The position numbers and the translations under genes are program-made. Shown here in pieces: positions 1-8,481 of a stretch of 64,000 nt of DNA. Below the pieces are notes generated by a model. That model ran no database searches and was not told the DNA's origin. It saw nothing but the letters and a program-made list of their open reading frames with translations. The first letter of the stretch is position 1. The number at the start of each line of letters is the position of its first letter. Source of the DNA: Actinomyces glycerinitolerans (GTDB taxonomy: Bacteria; Actinomycetota; Actinomycetes; Actinomycetales; Actinomycetaceae); the NCBI RefSeq assembly GCF_900098745.1, contig NZ_FQTT01000016.1:52457-116456 (forward strand), read 5' to 3'.

Positions 1-143
1 TTGTCACGAAATGGTCCTCGTCCTCGCGGAAATGACGCGACGTGGCGTTGCTAAGCAACCCCTAACAAAATGGCTCGGCCGGTCGGTCGAACATTCCCGC
101 AATCACTATTCTCGGCTGGAATGGCGCGGTTTCTCCCGTATCG

Positions 144-178
144 GACGGGTCGTCGGAAAGGTTTTCTGACGGCCCGTC
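144..178. promoter_or_regulatory. Imperfect hairpin in the leader upstream of hemA
   Basis: Two 16-base arms (144-159 and 163-178) are reverse complements with two mismatches around a 3-base loop. The hairpin lies about 70 bases before the hemA start. No T-run follows, so it could be the terminator of an upstream gene outside the window or a structured operator/leader of the haem operon. A shorter GTTGC-TAA-GCAAC palindrome lies at 48-60. Confidence 0.4.
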
Positions 179-202
179 GGAATAGGGGGCGGCCGCGCCG
201 GT

Positions 203-208
203 GATAAT
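203..208 (+). promoter_or_regulatory. Possible -10 element of the haem operon promoter
   Basis: GATAAT at 203-208 is preceded by GT and is the only clear -10-like hexamer in the leader. It would start transcription about 30 bases before the hemA GTG. No convincing -35 hexamer is visible, so this is a guess from composition and position. Confidence 0.25.
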
Positions 209-248
209 TGTGCCCCGAACGGCATCCAATGCTTAACTACCACCCGCT

Positions 249-1568
249 GTGACGATTCATCTCCTCTCCGCCGACCACCGCACCCAGGGCCTCGACGCGG
301 TCGCCCGCCTGGGCGCCACCGCCGCGCACCTCGGCCCCGACCTGATGGGCGCCGTCCCCGCGCTGCGCGGCGTCATCGTCCTGGGCACCTGTAACCGGCT
401 CGCCCTCCTGCTCGACGCGCCCGAGGCCGTCGCCGCGGACGGCCTGCGCCGACAGGTGACGGACGGCCTGGCCCGGCGCGCGGATCTGCGCGCCGACACC
501 GTCGACCTGACCGCCTGGTGCGGCACGGACGCCGTCTCCCAGCTGTTCGCGACCGCCGCCGGACTGGAGTCCATGGTGGTGGGTGAGCGTGAGATCGCCG
601 GGCAGCTGCGCCGCGCCATGCGGGTCGCCGCCGAGGAGGACACCCTGTCGACGGACCTCACCCGCGCCGTCGAGCACGCCTCCACGACCTCCCGCCGCGT
701 CGCCCACGAGACCGGCCTGGCCGGCAACGGCCGCTCCGTCGTCGCCGTCGGTATCGACCTGGCGGCGCGCCACCTGCCGCCGCTGCCGGGCGTGCGGGTC
801 CTGATCGTCGGCACCGGCGCCTATGCGGGCGCCACTGTCACCGCCCTGCGTCGCCGCTGTGTCACCGACATCGCCGTCTACTCCCGCTCCGACCGGGCGC
901 AGGCCTTCGCCGTAGGCCGGGGCCTGTGGGCCGTGACCGACGCCGAGCTCCCCGGCGCGCTGGAGGCGGCCGACCTGGTCATCACCTGCCGGGGCCTGGG
1001 GGCGCCCGTGCTCACCCGGCAGCTCGTGGCCCCCGCCGTCGCCGGGCGCGGGCGGGTCTCCGACGCCGCTGCCGTCGAGGCGACCGGTCGGCGCCCCCTG
1101 GTGGTGCTCGACCTGGCGCTGACCCGCGACGTGGAGGTGGCGGTCGGCTCCCTGCCCGGCGTGAAGCTGATCGACCTGCCCAGCGTGCAGCGCGCCGTGC
1201 CCGCGGCCGAGGCGCGGCAGGTCGACGCCGCCCGCCGCATCGTCGACGAGGAGACCGCCCTGTTCGAACGCATGCTGTGCGGCCGGCGCATGGACCCGGT
1301 CGTGTGCTCCCTGCGCAGTCACGTCGCGGAACTGGTGGAGGAGGAGGTCGCCCGCCTGCGCGTGGTCGACGGCCGTGTGGACGCCGGTGACGCCGCCCGC
1401 GCCCTGCACCACCTGGCCGCCCGCATGCTGCACCATCCCACGGTCGCCGCCCGCGCCGCCGCCGAGGCCGGCCGCGGCCAGGACTACCTCGACGCCCTCG
1501 ACCTGCTGCTGGGTGTAGAAATCGCCGCGGACCTGCGTGAAGCCGCGACCCCGGGAGAGGCTCGATGA
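249..1568 (+). CDS. hemA: Glutamyl-tRNA reductase
   Basis: Glutamyl-tRNA reductase makes glutamate-1-semialdehyde from glutamyl-tRNA with NADPH, the first committed step of C5-pathway tetrapyrrole synthesis. The 439-residue product has the usual family length. It shows the catalytic cysteine motif LGTCNRL (Cys48), the substrate-domain block ESMVVGEREI near residue 111, a nucleotide-binding segment LIVGTGAYAG near 182, and a C-terminal helical dimerisation region. The GTG at 249 puts the N-terminal HLLSADHRT strand where the family has it. The stop overlaps the next ATG by four bases, so it is translationally coupled to hemH. The usual partners hemC, hemB, hemD, hemE and hemL are not in this window. 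Confidence 0.95.
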   Translation: MTIHLLSADHRTQGLDAVARLGATAAHLGPDLMGAVPALRGVIVLGTCNRLALLLDAPEAVAADGLRRQVTDGLARRADLRADTVDLTAWCGTDAVSQLFATAAGLESMVVGEREIAGQLRRAMRVAAEEDTLSTDLTRAVEHASTTSRRVAHETGLAGNGRSVVAVGIDLAARHLPPLPGVRVLIVGTGAYAGATVTALRRRCVTDIAVYSRSDRAQAFAVGRGLWAVTDAELPGALEAADLVITCRGLGAPVLTRQLVAPAVAGRGRVSDAAAVEATGRRPLVVLDLALTRDVEVAVGSLPGVKLIDLPSVQRAVPAAEARQVDAARRIVDEETALFERMLCGRRMDPVVCSLRSHVAELVEEEVARLRVVDGRVDAGDAARALHHLAARMLHHPTVAARAAAEAGRGQDYLDALDLLLGVEIAADLREAATPGEAR

Positions 1569-3079
1569 GCCCCACCGCCGTCGACCCGCTCGCCCCCTAC
1601 GACGCCGTCCTGCTGCTGTCCTACGGCGGCCCCGAGGGCCCCGACGACGTACTGCCCTTCATGCGCAACGCCGCCGCCGGCCGGGGCGTGCCCGACTCCC
1701 GGCTGCGCGAGGTCTCCGGCCACTACGGCCGCTGGGACGGCGTCTCCCCGATCAACGCCCGCAACGCCGAACTCCTGGATGCGTTGCGCGCCGAGCTGGC
1801 CGCCCGCGGGAGCCGGGTGCCCGTGGCGATCGGCAACCGCAACTGGCACCCCTTCGTCTCCGAGGCCCTGCGCGAGCTCGCCGACGGCGGTGCCCGCCGC
1901 ATCCTGGCCCTCACCACCGCCGCCTACGCCTCCTACTCCGGCTGCCGCCAGTACCGGGAGGACGTCGCCGGCGCGCTCGCCCTCCTGGCTGCCGGTGAGG
2001 ACGGTTCCACCGGGCGCGGTCGGGAGACGGACGCCGCCGCCCGCGTGGGTGGCGCCGGGGGCGCGCCGGTGGAGTTGGTGGTGGACAAGACCCGCCCCTT
2101 CTACAACACGTCGGGCATGCTGGCCGCCAACACCGACGCCATCGTCACCGCCTTCAACCAGTTGGTGGCCGACGGCGTGAGCGCCGACGGCATCCGGCTG
2201 GTGCTGGTCACCCACTCCATCCCCACCTCGATGGAGGAGCTGTCGGCCCCAAGCGCCGAGGAGCGTGCCGACTCGGGAGAGGCTGGATCGGGCAGTGCCA
2301 CTGGCGGGGCCGGAGAGTTCTCCGAAGGCGTGGCGGGGCTGGCGGGAGCGCCGCGAGGAACGAGCGGCGCGGATGGTAGCCGAGGAGAGCTCTCCGGCCC
2401 CTCCCGCGAGTCCTGGGGGACCGGGGAGGTCTCCGAAGGCGTGGCGGGGCTGGCGGGAGCGCCGCGAGGAACGAGCGGCGCGGATGGTAGCCGAGGGGGG
2501 CTCCCCCACCCTTCCCTCCCGGAGCCCGGCGTTGCCGCGGACCTGTCCACCGAGATCTCCTACGTCGCCCAGCACGAGCGCCTGGCCGCGGTGCTGCTGG
2601 ACGCCGTCGCCGCCCGCCTGGGCAGGCGCCCGCAGGCGGACCTGGTCTACTGCTCCCGCTCCGGCCCGCCGCAGGCCCGCTGGCTGGAGCCCGACGTCAA
2701 CGATCACCTTGAGGCACTGGCCACCGGGCGCCTGACCGACGGGCGGGCTGTGGCGGTGCCGGCGGGCGTCGTCGTCGCCCCCATTGGCTTCGTGGCCGAC
2801 CACATGGAGGTCGTCTTCGACCTGGACACCGAGGCCCGCGATACCGCCGCACACCTGGGCCTGCCCTACGCGCGCGCGGCCACGGCCGGCACGCACCCTG
2901 AGTTCGTGGCCTCCCTGGCCGACGTGCTCGCCGAGCGGGCCGCCGTCGCCCGGGGCGAGGACGTGCGCCCCGAGTCCACCACCGGCACCGGTCCCTTCCA
3001 CACCGTCTGCCCTCCCACCTGCTGCCGGCCCGCCGGGCACCCGGGCGGAGAACACCCCCACGCCACCACCCACCAGTAA
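1565..3079 (+). CDS. hemH: Ferrochelatase (coproporphyrin type) with a repeat-derived insertion
   Basis: Inserts Fe2+ into coproporphyrin III in the actinobacterial coproporphyrin-dependent haem pathway. At 504 residues it is over 100 longer than typical actinobacterial ferrochelatases. Core motifs are present: LLLSYGGPEGPDDV near residue 16, YGRWDGVSPIN near 54, and the conserved VTHSIP histidine at 217. Residues about 233-322 are a low-complexity Gly/Ser/Ala insertion with two near-identical blocks encoded by a 66-bp DNA repeat. Cys127 in SGCRQY and a C-terminal cluster VCPPTCC (Cys482, 486, 487) could ligate the [2Fe-2S] cluster known in actinobacterial ferrochelatases; four candidate ligands are present, by inference. 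It overlaps hemA by four bases. Confidence 0.92.
   Translation: MSPTAVDPLAPYDAVLLLSYGGPEGPDDVLPFMRNAAAGRGVPDSRLREVSGHYGRWDGVSPINARNAELLDALRAELAARGSRVPVAIGNRNWHPFVSEALRELADGGARRILALTTAAYASYSGCRQYREDVAGALALLAAGEDGSTGRGRETDAAARVGGAGGAPVELVVDKTRPFYNTSGMLAANTDAIVTAFNQLVADGVSADGIRLVLVTHSIPTSMEELSAPSAEERADSGEAGSGSATGGAGEFSEGVAGLAGAPRGTSGADGSRGELSGPSRESWGTGEVSEGVAGLAGAPRGTSGADGSRGGLPHPSLPEPGVAADLSTEISYVAQHERLAAVLLDAVAARLGRRPQADLVYCSRSGPPQARWLEPDVNDHLEALATGRLTDGRAVAVPAGVVVAPIGFVADHMEVVFDLDTEARDTAAHLGLPYARAATAGTHPEFVASLADVLAERAAVARGEDVRPESTTGTGPFHTVCPPTCCRPAGHPGGEHPHATTHQ
2320..2385 (+). repeat. 66-bp direct repeat, copy 1, inside hemH
   Basis: Identical to 2431-2496. The two copies start 111 bases apart (37 codons), so reading frame is kept. 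It encodes the SEGVAGLAGAPRGTSGADGS block. The reverse strand and the other frames are also open through it, which suggests an inserted repeat element tolerated in coding DNA rather than an evolved domain. Confidence 0.9.
2431..2496 (+). repeat. 66-bp direct repeat, copy 2, inside hemH
   Basis: Identical over 66 bases to 2320-2385, within the extra segment of ferrochelatase. The 45-base spacer between copies is unrelated Ser/Gly/Glu-rich coding sequence. The copies could recombine to delete or expand in 37-codon steps without a frameshift. Confidence 0.9.
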
Positions 3080-3096
3080 TCGACGAAGGAGACACC

Positions 3097-3903
3097 ATGA
3101 GCGACCACGAGAACTCTCACCCCGAAGTCGACTCCGGTCAGGGCGCCCCGCGCCTGCACCGTTTCGAGGATGAGGAGCGCCGCCCCTTCCACGACCCGCG
3201 CGACGCCGCCGAGGTCGACTTCGACGCCGTCAACAACAACAATCACTACGCCCTGTTCGCCGTCTACCGGTTGGCGGCGCCGCTGCCGCCGCTGGAGGAC
3301 ACGCGCCGTCGCCTGGTGGGGGAGTCCACCCACTTCGTGGACGTCTCCGAGGTGACCACGCGCGGCTGGTACGACGTGTCCGGCTTCCGCTCCGACGCCG
3401 ACCTGATGGTCTGGTGGCTCGACGACGACCCGGAGAAGCTGCAGGACGCCAACCACCGGCTGCGCGCCAGCGCCCTGGGCCGCTACCTGGAGCCGGTGTG
3501 GTCCTGCATGGGACTGCACACGCCCGCCGAGTTCAACCGCAAGCACATCCCCGCCTGCTTCGGCGGTGTGGCGCCGCGCGACTGGTGCATGGTCTACCCG
3601 TTCGTGCGCAGCTACGACTGGTACCTGCTGGCGCCCGAGGAGCGCTCGCGGATCATGGCCGCCCACGGCCGCAACGGCTTCTCCAAGTACCCGGACGTCA
3701 AGGGCTCCACGCTGGCCGCCTTCGGCATGAGCGACTACGAGTGGGTGCTCGGCTTCGAGGCCGACTCACTGGACCGCCTGGAGGGCGTCATCCACCACCA
3801 GCGCTACACGGAGGCCCGCCTGCACGTGCGCGTGGACACCCCCTTCTACACCGGCTGCCGCGTCAGCCCCCACGAGTGGGCCGAACGCCAGCCCCGCGCA
3901 TGA
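3097..3903 (+). CDS. hemQ: Coproheme decarboxylase HemQ (chlorite dismutase fold)
   Basis: HemQ/ChdC decarboxylates coprohaem to haem b with peroxide, the last step of the coproporphyrin-dependent pathway. The 268-residue protein has the actinobacterial HemQ hallmarks: NNNNHYALFAVYRL near residue 46, the active-site segment MVYPFVRSYDWYLL near 167, and the proximal haem histidine in MAAHGRNGF near 190. These are followed by TLAAFGMSDYEWVLGFE, the C-terminal family block. A GAAGGAGA ribosome site lies 5-12 bases before the ATG. It sits 17 bases after hemH and overlaps the next gene by four bases (ATGA), so it belongs to the same operon. Pairing of HemQ with a ferrochelatase supports the coproporphyrin rather than the protoporphyrin route. 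Confidence 0.95.
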   Translation: MSDHENSHPEVDSGQGAPRLHRFEDEERRPFHDPRDAAEVDFDAVNNNNHYALFAVYRLAAPLPPLEDTRRRLVGESTHFVDVSEVTTRGWYDVSGFRSDADLMVWWLDDDPEKLQDANHRLRASALGRYLEPVWSCMGLHTPAEFNRKHIPACFGGVAPRDWCMVYPFVRSYDWYLLAPEERSRIMAAHGRNGFSKYPDVKGSTLAAFGMSDYEWVLGFEADSLDRLEGVIHHQRYTEARLHVRVDTPFYTGCRVSPHEWAERQPRA

Positions 3904-5138
3904 GCACCGCCACGCGCCCCCGCACCGCCCGGCCGGTGCGCATGCCGCACCACGACCCGGCGCAGCGCCCCATGCTGGTGACCTGGGAGTCCACCCGCGC
4001 CTGCCAGTTGGCCTGCCGCCACTGCCGGGCCGTCTCCCGGCCCCTGCGCGACCCCCGCGAGCTGACCACCGCCGAGGCCAAGGCCCTCATGGATGAGGCC
4101 GCCTCCTTCGGCAAGCCGGCGGTCATCTTCATCATCACCGGCGGGGACTGCTTCGAACGCCCCGACCTGGCCGAGCTGGTCGCCTACGGCAGTGACATGG
4201 GCCTGCACATGGCCGTGTCCCCCTCCGGCACGGACAAGCTGAACAAGCAGTCCCTGGCCCGCATCCAGGACGCGGGCGCCGGGGTCATCTCCCTGTCGCT
4301 CGACGGCGCCACCGCCGCCACCCACGACGCCTTCCGTGGCGTGGAGCGCACCTTCGACCGCACCGTCGCCGGCTGGCAGGCGGCCCGCGAACTGGGCATG
4401 AAGGTGCAGATCAACTCCGTCGTCGCCCGCCACAACGTCCACGAGCTGCCGGACATCGCCGCGCTCGTGCGCGAGTACGGGGCGATGACCTGGTCCGGGT
4501 TCCTGCTGGTGCCCACGGGCCGTGGGGTGGACCTGGGCAGCCTGGACGCCGCCGAGATCGAGGACGTGCTCAACATCTTCTACGACATGGGCGAGGCGGT
4601 GCCCGCCAAGACCACCGAGGGGCACCACTTCCGGCGCGTCTCCCTGCAGCGCTACGCGCTGGCGCAGCGGGGCATCGAGGGTGAGGACATGATCACCGCC
4701 ATGCACCTGGGGCCGCTGTATCGCAGCCTGCGGGAGCGGATCGTGGAGCTGGGCCTGGACCACGGCGAGCGGCGGCGTCGGCCCCCGATCACCGTCTCCA
4801 GTGGCAACGGCTTCATGTTCATCTCCCACGTCGGCGATGTCACCCCCTCCGGCTTCCTGGAGAAGAGCGCCGGCAACGTGCGCGAGGCCTCCCTGACGGA
4901 GATCTACCGCAACAGCGAGGTGTTCACCGGGGTGCGGGACGCCTTTCGGCTCAAGGGCAAGTGCGGGGAGTGCGAGTACAACCGTGTGTGCGGCGGCTCG
5001 CGGGCGCGGGCCTTCAACAGCACCGGGGACCTGCACGCGGAGGAGCCCCTGTGCGCCTACCAGCCCGGCTCCTTCCCCTACCCCGAGGATGTGAAGGCAC
5101 TGCTGAGCGCGCCCGCGCGTTCGGGACGACCCGCCTGA
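3900..5138 (+). CDS. Radical SAM/SPASM protein of the haem operon
   Basis: A 412-residue radical SAM enzyme. The [4Fe-4S]-SAM motif is CQLACRHC (Cys35, 39, 42), and a C-terminal SPASM-type cluster is formed by cysteines in KCGECEYNRVCGG and the later PLCAYQP, as in auxiliary-cluster enzymes. The ATG overlaps the hemQ stop by four bases, so it is coupled to haem synthesis. Related proteins include AhbD/NirJ-type haem-modifying enzymes and the TIGR04053-type family found beside actinobacterial haem genes; I cannot tell which reaction this one performs. Possible roles are an alternative coprohaem decarboxylation route or another haem modification. The in-frame reading extends upstream into hemQ, but the ATG at 3900 gives the usual family N-terminus. 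Confidence 0.85.
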   Translation: MSTATRPRTARPVRMPHHDPAQRPMLVTWESTRACQLACRHCRAVSRPLRDPRELTTAEAKALMDEAASFGKPAVIFIITGGDCFERPDLAELVAYGSDMGLHMAVSPSGTDKLNKQSLARIQDAGAGVISLSLDGATAATHDAFRGVERTFDRTVAGWQAARELGMKVQINSVVARHNVHELPDIAALVREYGAMTWSGFLLVPTGRGVDLGSLDAAEIEDVLNIFYDMGEAVPAKTTEGHHFRRVSLQRYALAQRGIEGEDMITAMHLGPLYRSLRERIVELGLDHGERRRRPPITVSSGNGFMFISHVGDVTPSGFLEKSAGNVREASLTEIYRNSEVFTGVRDAFRLKGKCGECEYNRVCGGSRARAFNSTGDLHAEEPLCAYQPGSFPYPEDVKALLSAPARSGRPA

Positions 5139-5165
5139 ACGCATGCCGGTGCCGATGAGCGCGCG

Positions 5166-5210
5166 GGCGGGGTGAGCCCGCTAGCTTGCGGACCTCGGCG
5201 CCTCGCGCAC
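5166..5210. repeat. 45-bp dispersed repeat, copy A
   Basis: Matches 8437-8481 with one mismatch. Contains GTGAGCCCGCTAGC followed by GCGCCTCGCGCAC. Copy A is intergenic, after the radical SAM gene. The part ending GCGCCTCGCGCACGCC plus a TTTCCCGTCCAT-like tail (5199-5224) recurs a second time at 8388-8413. Confidence 0.85.
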
Positions 5211-5226
5211 GCCTTCCCCGTCCATC

Positions 5227-5285
5227 ACGAGCTTTTGCACCCTGGTGTGCGGCAATTTCCCACACACCAGGGTGCAAAAGCTCGT
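5227..5285. repeat. Palindromic repeat, copy 1 (23-bp arms)
   Basis: Perfect inverted arms 5227-5249 and 5263-5285 (ACGAGCTTTTGCACC...) flank a 13-base loop. A second copy with the same arms and a similar loop is at 19678-19736. It could fold as a strong hairpin on either strand and may terminate the haem operon, but no T-run follows. Presence at two unrelated sites marks it as a REP-like or miniature mobile repeat. Confidence 0.9.
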
Positions 5286-5359
5286 AGCAGAGGGCGGGGG
5301 CGCTATCGTGCGAAGGAGTCGGCCAAGGGCGGGAAGCCGGCCCAAGGACGGGAGGACGC

Positions 5360-6040
5360 ATGCCCCTGGAACTCGTATTCGATCGCGTGGGCTTCGCCTA
5401 CGGCGGCACACGCGAGCGCGTCATCTACCGGGACGTTGCCTGTCGGCTCGCGGCCGGGCGGCTGTACGCGGTGATGGGGCCCTCTGGTTCGGGTAAGACC
5501 ACCCTGTTCCGCCTGATTACCGGCGAGCTCGAACCGGATACCGGAACGATCGAGCTGGCGGGCACCGGCGGTGCCCGGCGCGTGTCCCAGGTCTACCAGG
5601 ACTATCGGCTGGTCCCGTATCTGAGCGCGGTCGAGAACGTGAAACTGGCCCAGGAGTTCGCCTCCGCGGGTGGCGGCGTCGGTACCTTCCCCGACGCCGC
5701 CGCACTGCTGGGCAGGCTCGGGCTCGCCGGGCAGGCCGATGCGGCGGTGAGCAGCCTCTCGGGTGGCGAGCAGCAGCGCGTGGCCATCGCCCGCGCGCTG
5801 GCCACCGCCCCGCAGGTCCTGCTCGCCGACGAGCCGACCGGCGCGGTCGACGAGCAGGCCACCCGGGAGATCGCCCGGCGCTTCGCCGAACTGGCTCACG
5901 ACGACGGCCTGCTGGTGCTGGTGGCCACGCACGATCCGGTGGTGGCCGGATACGCCGACGTGGTGCTGCGCATTCACGACCATGACCTCGTGGCCGAGCC
6001 GTCCACGGCGGGTGCCATGACGGGCGGGGCCCAGCGGTGA
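5360..6040 (+). CDS. ABC transporter ATP-binding protein (LolD/MacB type)
   Basis: A 226-residue ATPase. It has Walker A GPSGSGKTTL near residue 41, a Q-loop in RVSQVYQDYRLVPYLS, the signature LSGGEQQRVAIARA near 131, Walker B LLADEPTGAVDEQ near 153, and the switch histidine in VATHDP. Sequence and partner place it with the three-component exporter/lipoprotein-release ATPases that pair with FtsX-type permeases. GGGAGG lies 5-6 bases before the ATG. The stop overlaps the permease GTG by four bases. Substrate is unknown. Confidence 0.93.
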   Translation: MPLELVFDRVGFAYGGTRERVIYRDVACRLAAGRLYAVMGPSGSGKTTLFRLITGELEPDTGTIELAGTGGARRVSQVYQDYRLVPYLSAVENVKLAQEFASAGGGVGTFPDAAALLGRLGLAGQADAAVSSLSGGEQQRVAIARALATAPQVLLADEPTGAVDEQATREIARRFAELAHDDGLLVLVATHDPVVAGYADVVLRIHDHDLVAEPSTAGAMTGGAQR

Positions 6041-8382
6041 GCCGCCTGCAGTTGCGGGTCATTACCCGCTCGGTGCGTGCGCGCCCGGGACTATTCACTG
6101 TGGCGCTGCTGCTATCCGGCATCCTGGCGCTGTTCGGCTCCCTGCTGCTGAGCGGCAGGGCCACGTTCCTGGCCACCGTGGAGGCCGGGGCGCGCGCCGA
6201 GTTCGGCGGCTACCGCTACCAGGTCAGCGGCGACAGCGACGAGCTGTCCGAGCGCATGCGCGCGCTGGCGGACGAAGGCCAGGCGGTGGCCGTGCTACGC
6301 GCCAGCGCAGCCCTGAGCGGGCCGCAGGCCGTCTCCGATGCGCAGGTGTCCGTGCTGAGTGGGCCCTCCCGCACCGGCGTGCTCGCGCAGGGCGCCTATC
6401 CGCGCGCCGACGGCGAGGCCTCCATTTCCGCAGAGGTCGCACGGCGCACGGGCCTGAGCGTGGGCGACCGCCTGGAATTGACTTCGGAGGATCTTCCCGA
6501 AGGCACAGCCGAGTACACGGTTACCGGCATTACCCGCAATCCCGCCGCGCCGGATGAGCCCACGGCCGTCGCGGTATCCGGCGAGGTCCTGGATGCCGGC
6601 GCGGCGATCTCCTCCTGGCTCAGTGACGCCGACCCGTGCGAACAGATCGGGGTGGGTAAGCAGTGTGGTAGCGGTGCGGTAACGGTAGCTGGGGCCGACT
6701 ATGCCGTTCGGTCTGCCGTGCAGGAGGTCAACTCCCGGCAACTGGCCGGGTTTCCGGTGCTGCTGGCGCTGCTGCTGCTGAGCGCCGGCACCGCCTGCGG
6801 CGCAGCTCTGGCCGCGGATCGGCCCCATGCCGGTCGCGTCGCCGAGGCGCTGCGGGCCGCGGGGGCGACGCCACGTCGCGCAGCGGTGCTGGCCGGCGCT
6901 GGCATGCCGCTGACGCTGCTTGTGGGCAGTTTTCTCGGGATCATCGCCGCCCAGGTGGCCCTCGGCCTCGGGCACGCAGCGATCGGTTCCGCGCTGGGGC
7001 AGTACTGGGACGGCTACCGCCCGGCACTGTTGCAGAGCGGGGGCCTGATCCTGGCCTGGCTGCTGCTCGCCGCCGCGGTGGGGGCACTGCCGGGCCGGCT
7101 GCGCCGCTGGTCGGCCGACACCCGGGGCGCGGCCTGGCACCTACGCCCCGCTTACGGGGTGGCGCTGGGCGCGGTGGGCGTGATCGCGGCGGTGGTGCTC
7201 GTCTACCTGCGCGTCGCCGAGCCCCACCGCGTGCTGACCGGTCACATCCTGGGTGTGATCGTGGGGGCGCTGGCCGCCCCGGTGCTGCTGCTCAGCCTGC
7301 CGTGGCTACGGCGCACGCCGACGGCGGGCGCGACCGTGCGCCACTGCCTCACGGTGGCACTGCGCGTGCTCATGGCCACCATGATGTTCACCGGCTTCGC
7401 CGCCTTCTACAGTGCGAGCCTCCACTTCGCTAACGGGACCGATGGGCGAGAGGATCAGACGCTGACGGTGGAGAGACTGACCGCGCAGGACGTCGCCGTG
7501 CTTACCACCACCTACCCGCAGGCCATGGAGTCGGCGCTGGTATTCACCGAGTTGCGTGAGGACCAGCGGCGGCCGCGGGTGGCTCCGGCGGGAAAGTCGG
7601 ACTGCACCGACGCCATGTGCTTCACCGCCCTGGGGCTCATTGCGCTCGCGCCTGAGGATGGGCCCGCCTCCGCACTGGCCGGCACAGCGGCAACAGAGTT
7701 GCTGGACGGCGGTGCCGAGGACCGGGCAACGCGCGTCTTCTTCACTCTGGCCACGGACCAGGTGGAGGAGACCGCCGAGGTGACGGGGCTGTCCCCGTCG
7801 AATCTGCTGGACAGCCAGTGGCTGCCCGACGTGGTGCTCGCCGCCGACGACCCGCAGGTGGAGGCGCTGGGGCTGGAGCCATCGAACGTGCGCACGATCT
7901 ACCTGCCGGAATTCGGCTCCCTGCCCGACGATGAGCGTGACGCCTTCCGCAGCGACGTCATCACCCGCGCCGGCTACGCCTTTGTAATCGAGCCGGACTC
8001 GCCGGAGCAGCGCCAACTGATGCGGCAGGCCCTCGCCCTGCCGATTGCGGCAAGCCTGGTAGCGGTGATCGGCCAGGGGCTGGCAGCGATCACCTTCCTG
8101 GGGCGGCTGCGGCCCGTGCGCCTGCAGGCGCGGGACCACGGCGTCGGCAGGCGCGGGCAGTGCGCCCTGGCGGTGCCACTGAGCCTGAGCGTGGTGGCGT
8201 GCACCGCGGTGGCGGCCCTGCTCGGCCGCTTCGGGGCGCAACCGACGCTGATAATGAACAATCCCCTGGTGACCGGCTCCTTCGGCTGGTGGTGGGCCAT
8301 GCCCATCGCGGCGTCCGTGCTGGTGGCCCTCGGCCTGCTGGTGGCCGCGGCCCGCACGCCCCGCAGCCAGGGCGACGATTAA
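6037..8382 (+). CDS. FtsX-type ABC transporter permease
   Basis: A 781-residue membrane protein with the MacB/FtsX layout: an N-terminal membrane segment (residues about 14-36), a large extracytoplasmic domain, a central block of hydrophobic segments (about 230-430), a second extracytoplasmic domain (about 475-670), then three C-terminal segments. The central and C-terminal parts look like tandem FtsX-type permease halves, so one polypeptide may serve both half-transporters. GTG start within GTGA overlaps the ATPase stop. Substrate is unknown; antimicrobial-peptide or lipid export are typical roles of such pairs. Confidence 0.85.
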   Translation: MSRLQLRVITRSVRARPGLFTVALLLSGILALFGSLLLSGRATFLATVEAGARAEFGGYRYQVSGDSDELSERMRALADEGQAVAVLRASAALSGPQAVSDAQVSVLSGPSRTGVLAQGAYPRADGEASISAEVARRTGLSVGDRLELTSEDLPEGTAEYTVTGITRNPAAPDEPTAVAVSGEVLDAGAAISSWLSDADPCEQIGVGKQCGSGAVTVAGADYAVRSAVQEVNSRQLAGFPVLLALLLLSAGTACGAALAADRPHAGRVAEALRAAGATPRRAAVLAGAGMPLTLLVGSFLGIIAAQVALGLGHAAIGSALGQYWDGYRPALLQSGGLILAWLLLAAAVGALPGRLRRWSADTRGAAWHLRPAYGVALGAVGVIAAVVLVYLRVAEPHRVLTGHILGVIVGALAAPVLLLSLPWLRRTPTAGATVRHCLTVALRVLMATMMFTGFAAFYSASLHFANGTDGREDQTLTVERLTAQDVAVLTTTYPQAMESALVFTELREDQRRPRVAPAGKSDCTDAMCFTALGLIALAPEDGPASALAGTAATELLDGGAEDRATRVFFTLATDQVEETAEVTGLSPSNLLDSQWLPDVVLAADDPQVEALGLEPSNVRTIYLPEFGSLPDDERDAFRSDVITRAGYAFVIEPDSPEQRQLMRQALALPIAASLVAVIGQGLAAITFLGRLRPVRLQARDHGVGRRGQCALAVPLSLSVVACTAVAALLGRFGAQPTLIMNNPLVTGSFGWWWAMPIAASVLVALGLLVAAARTPRSQGDD

Positions 8383-8436
8383 ACGGGCGCCTCGCGCACG
8401 CCTTTCCCGTCCATTCAGAGCATGTTGGCGGGGTTT

Positions 8437-8481
8437 GGCGGGGTGAGCCCGCTAGCTCGCGGACCTCGGCGCCTCGCGCAC
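8437..8481. repeat. 45-bp dispersed repeat, copy B, overlapping the end of the NifU-like gene
   Basis: Matches 5166-5210 except one base. Read on the minus strand it supplies the last residues (VREAPRSAS) and the stop codon of the gene at 8452-8997, so the repeat has been captured as that gene's 3' end. Confidence 0.85.

Noticed and set aside
2233..2530. Reading the ferrochelatase insertion as a frameshift or assembly error
   Set aside because: The frame is open throughout, both flanks match the family, and the repeat spacing is a multiple of three.
5160..5420. Small proteins read through the palindromic repeats (with a CTLVCGKLPHTRVQ-like segment)
   Set aside because: The same peptide appears wherever the palindrome occurs and is simply its translation; no start signals.
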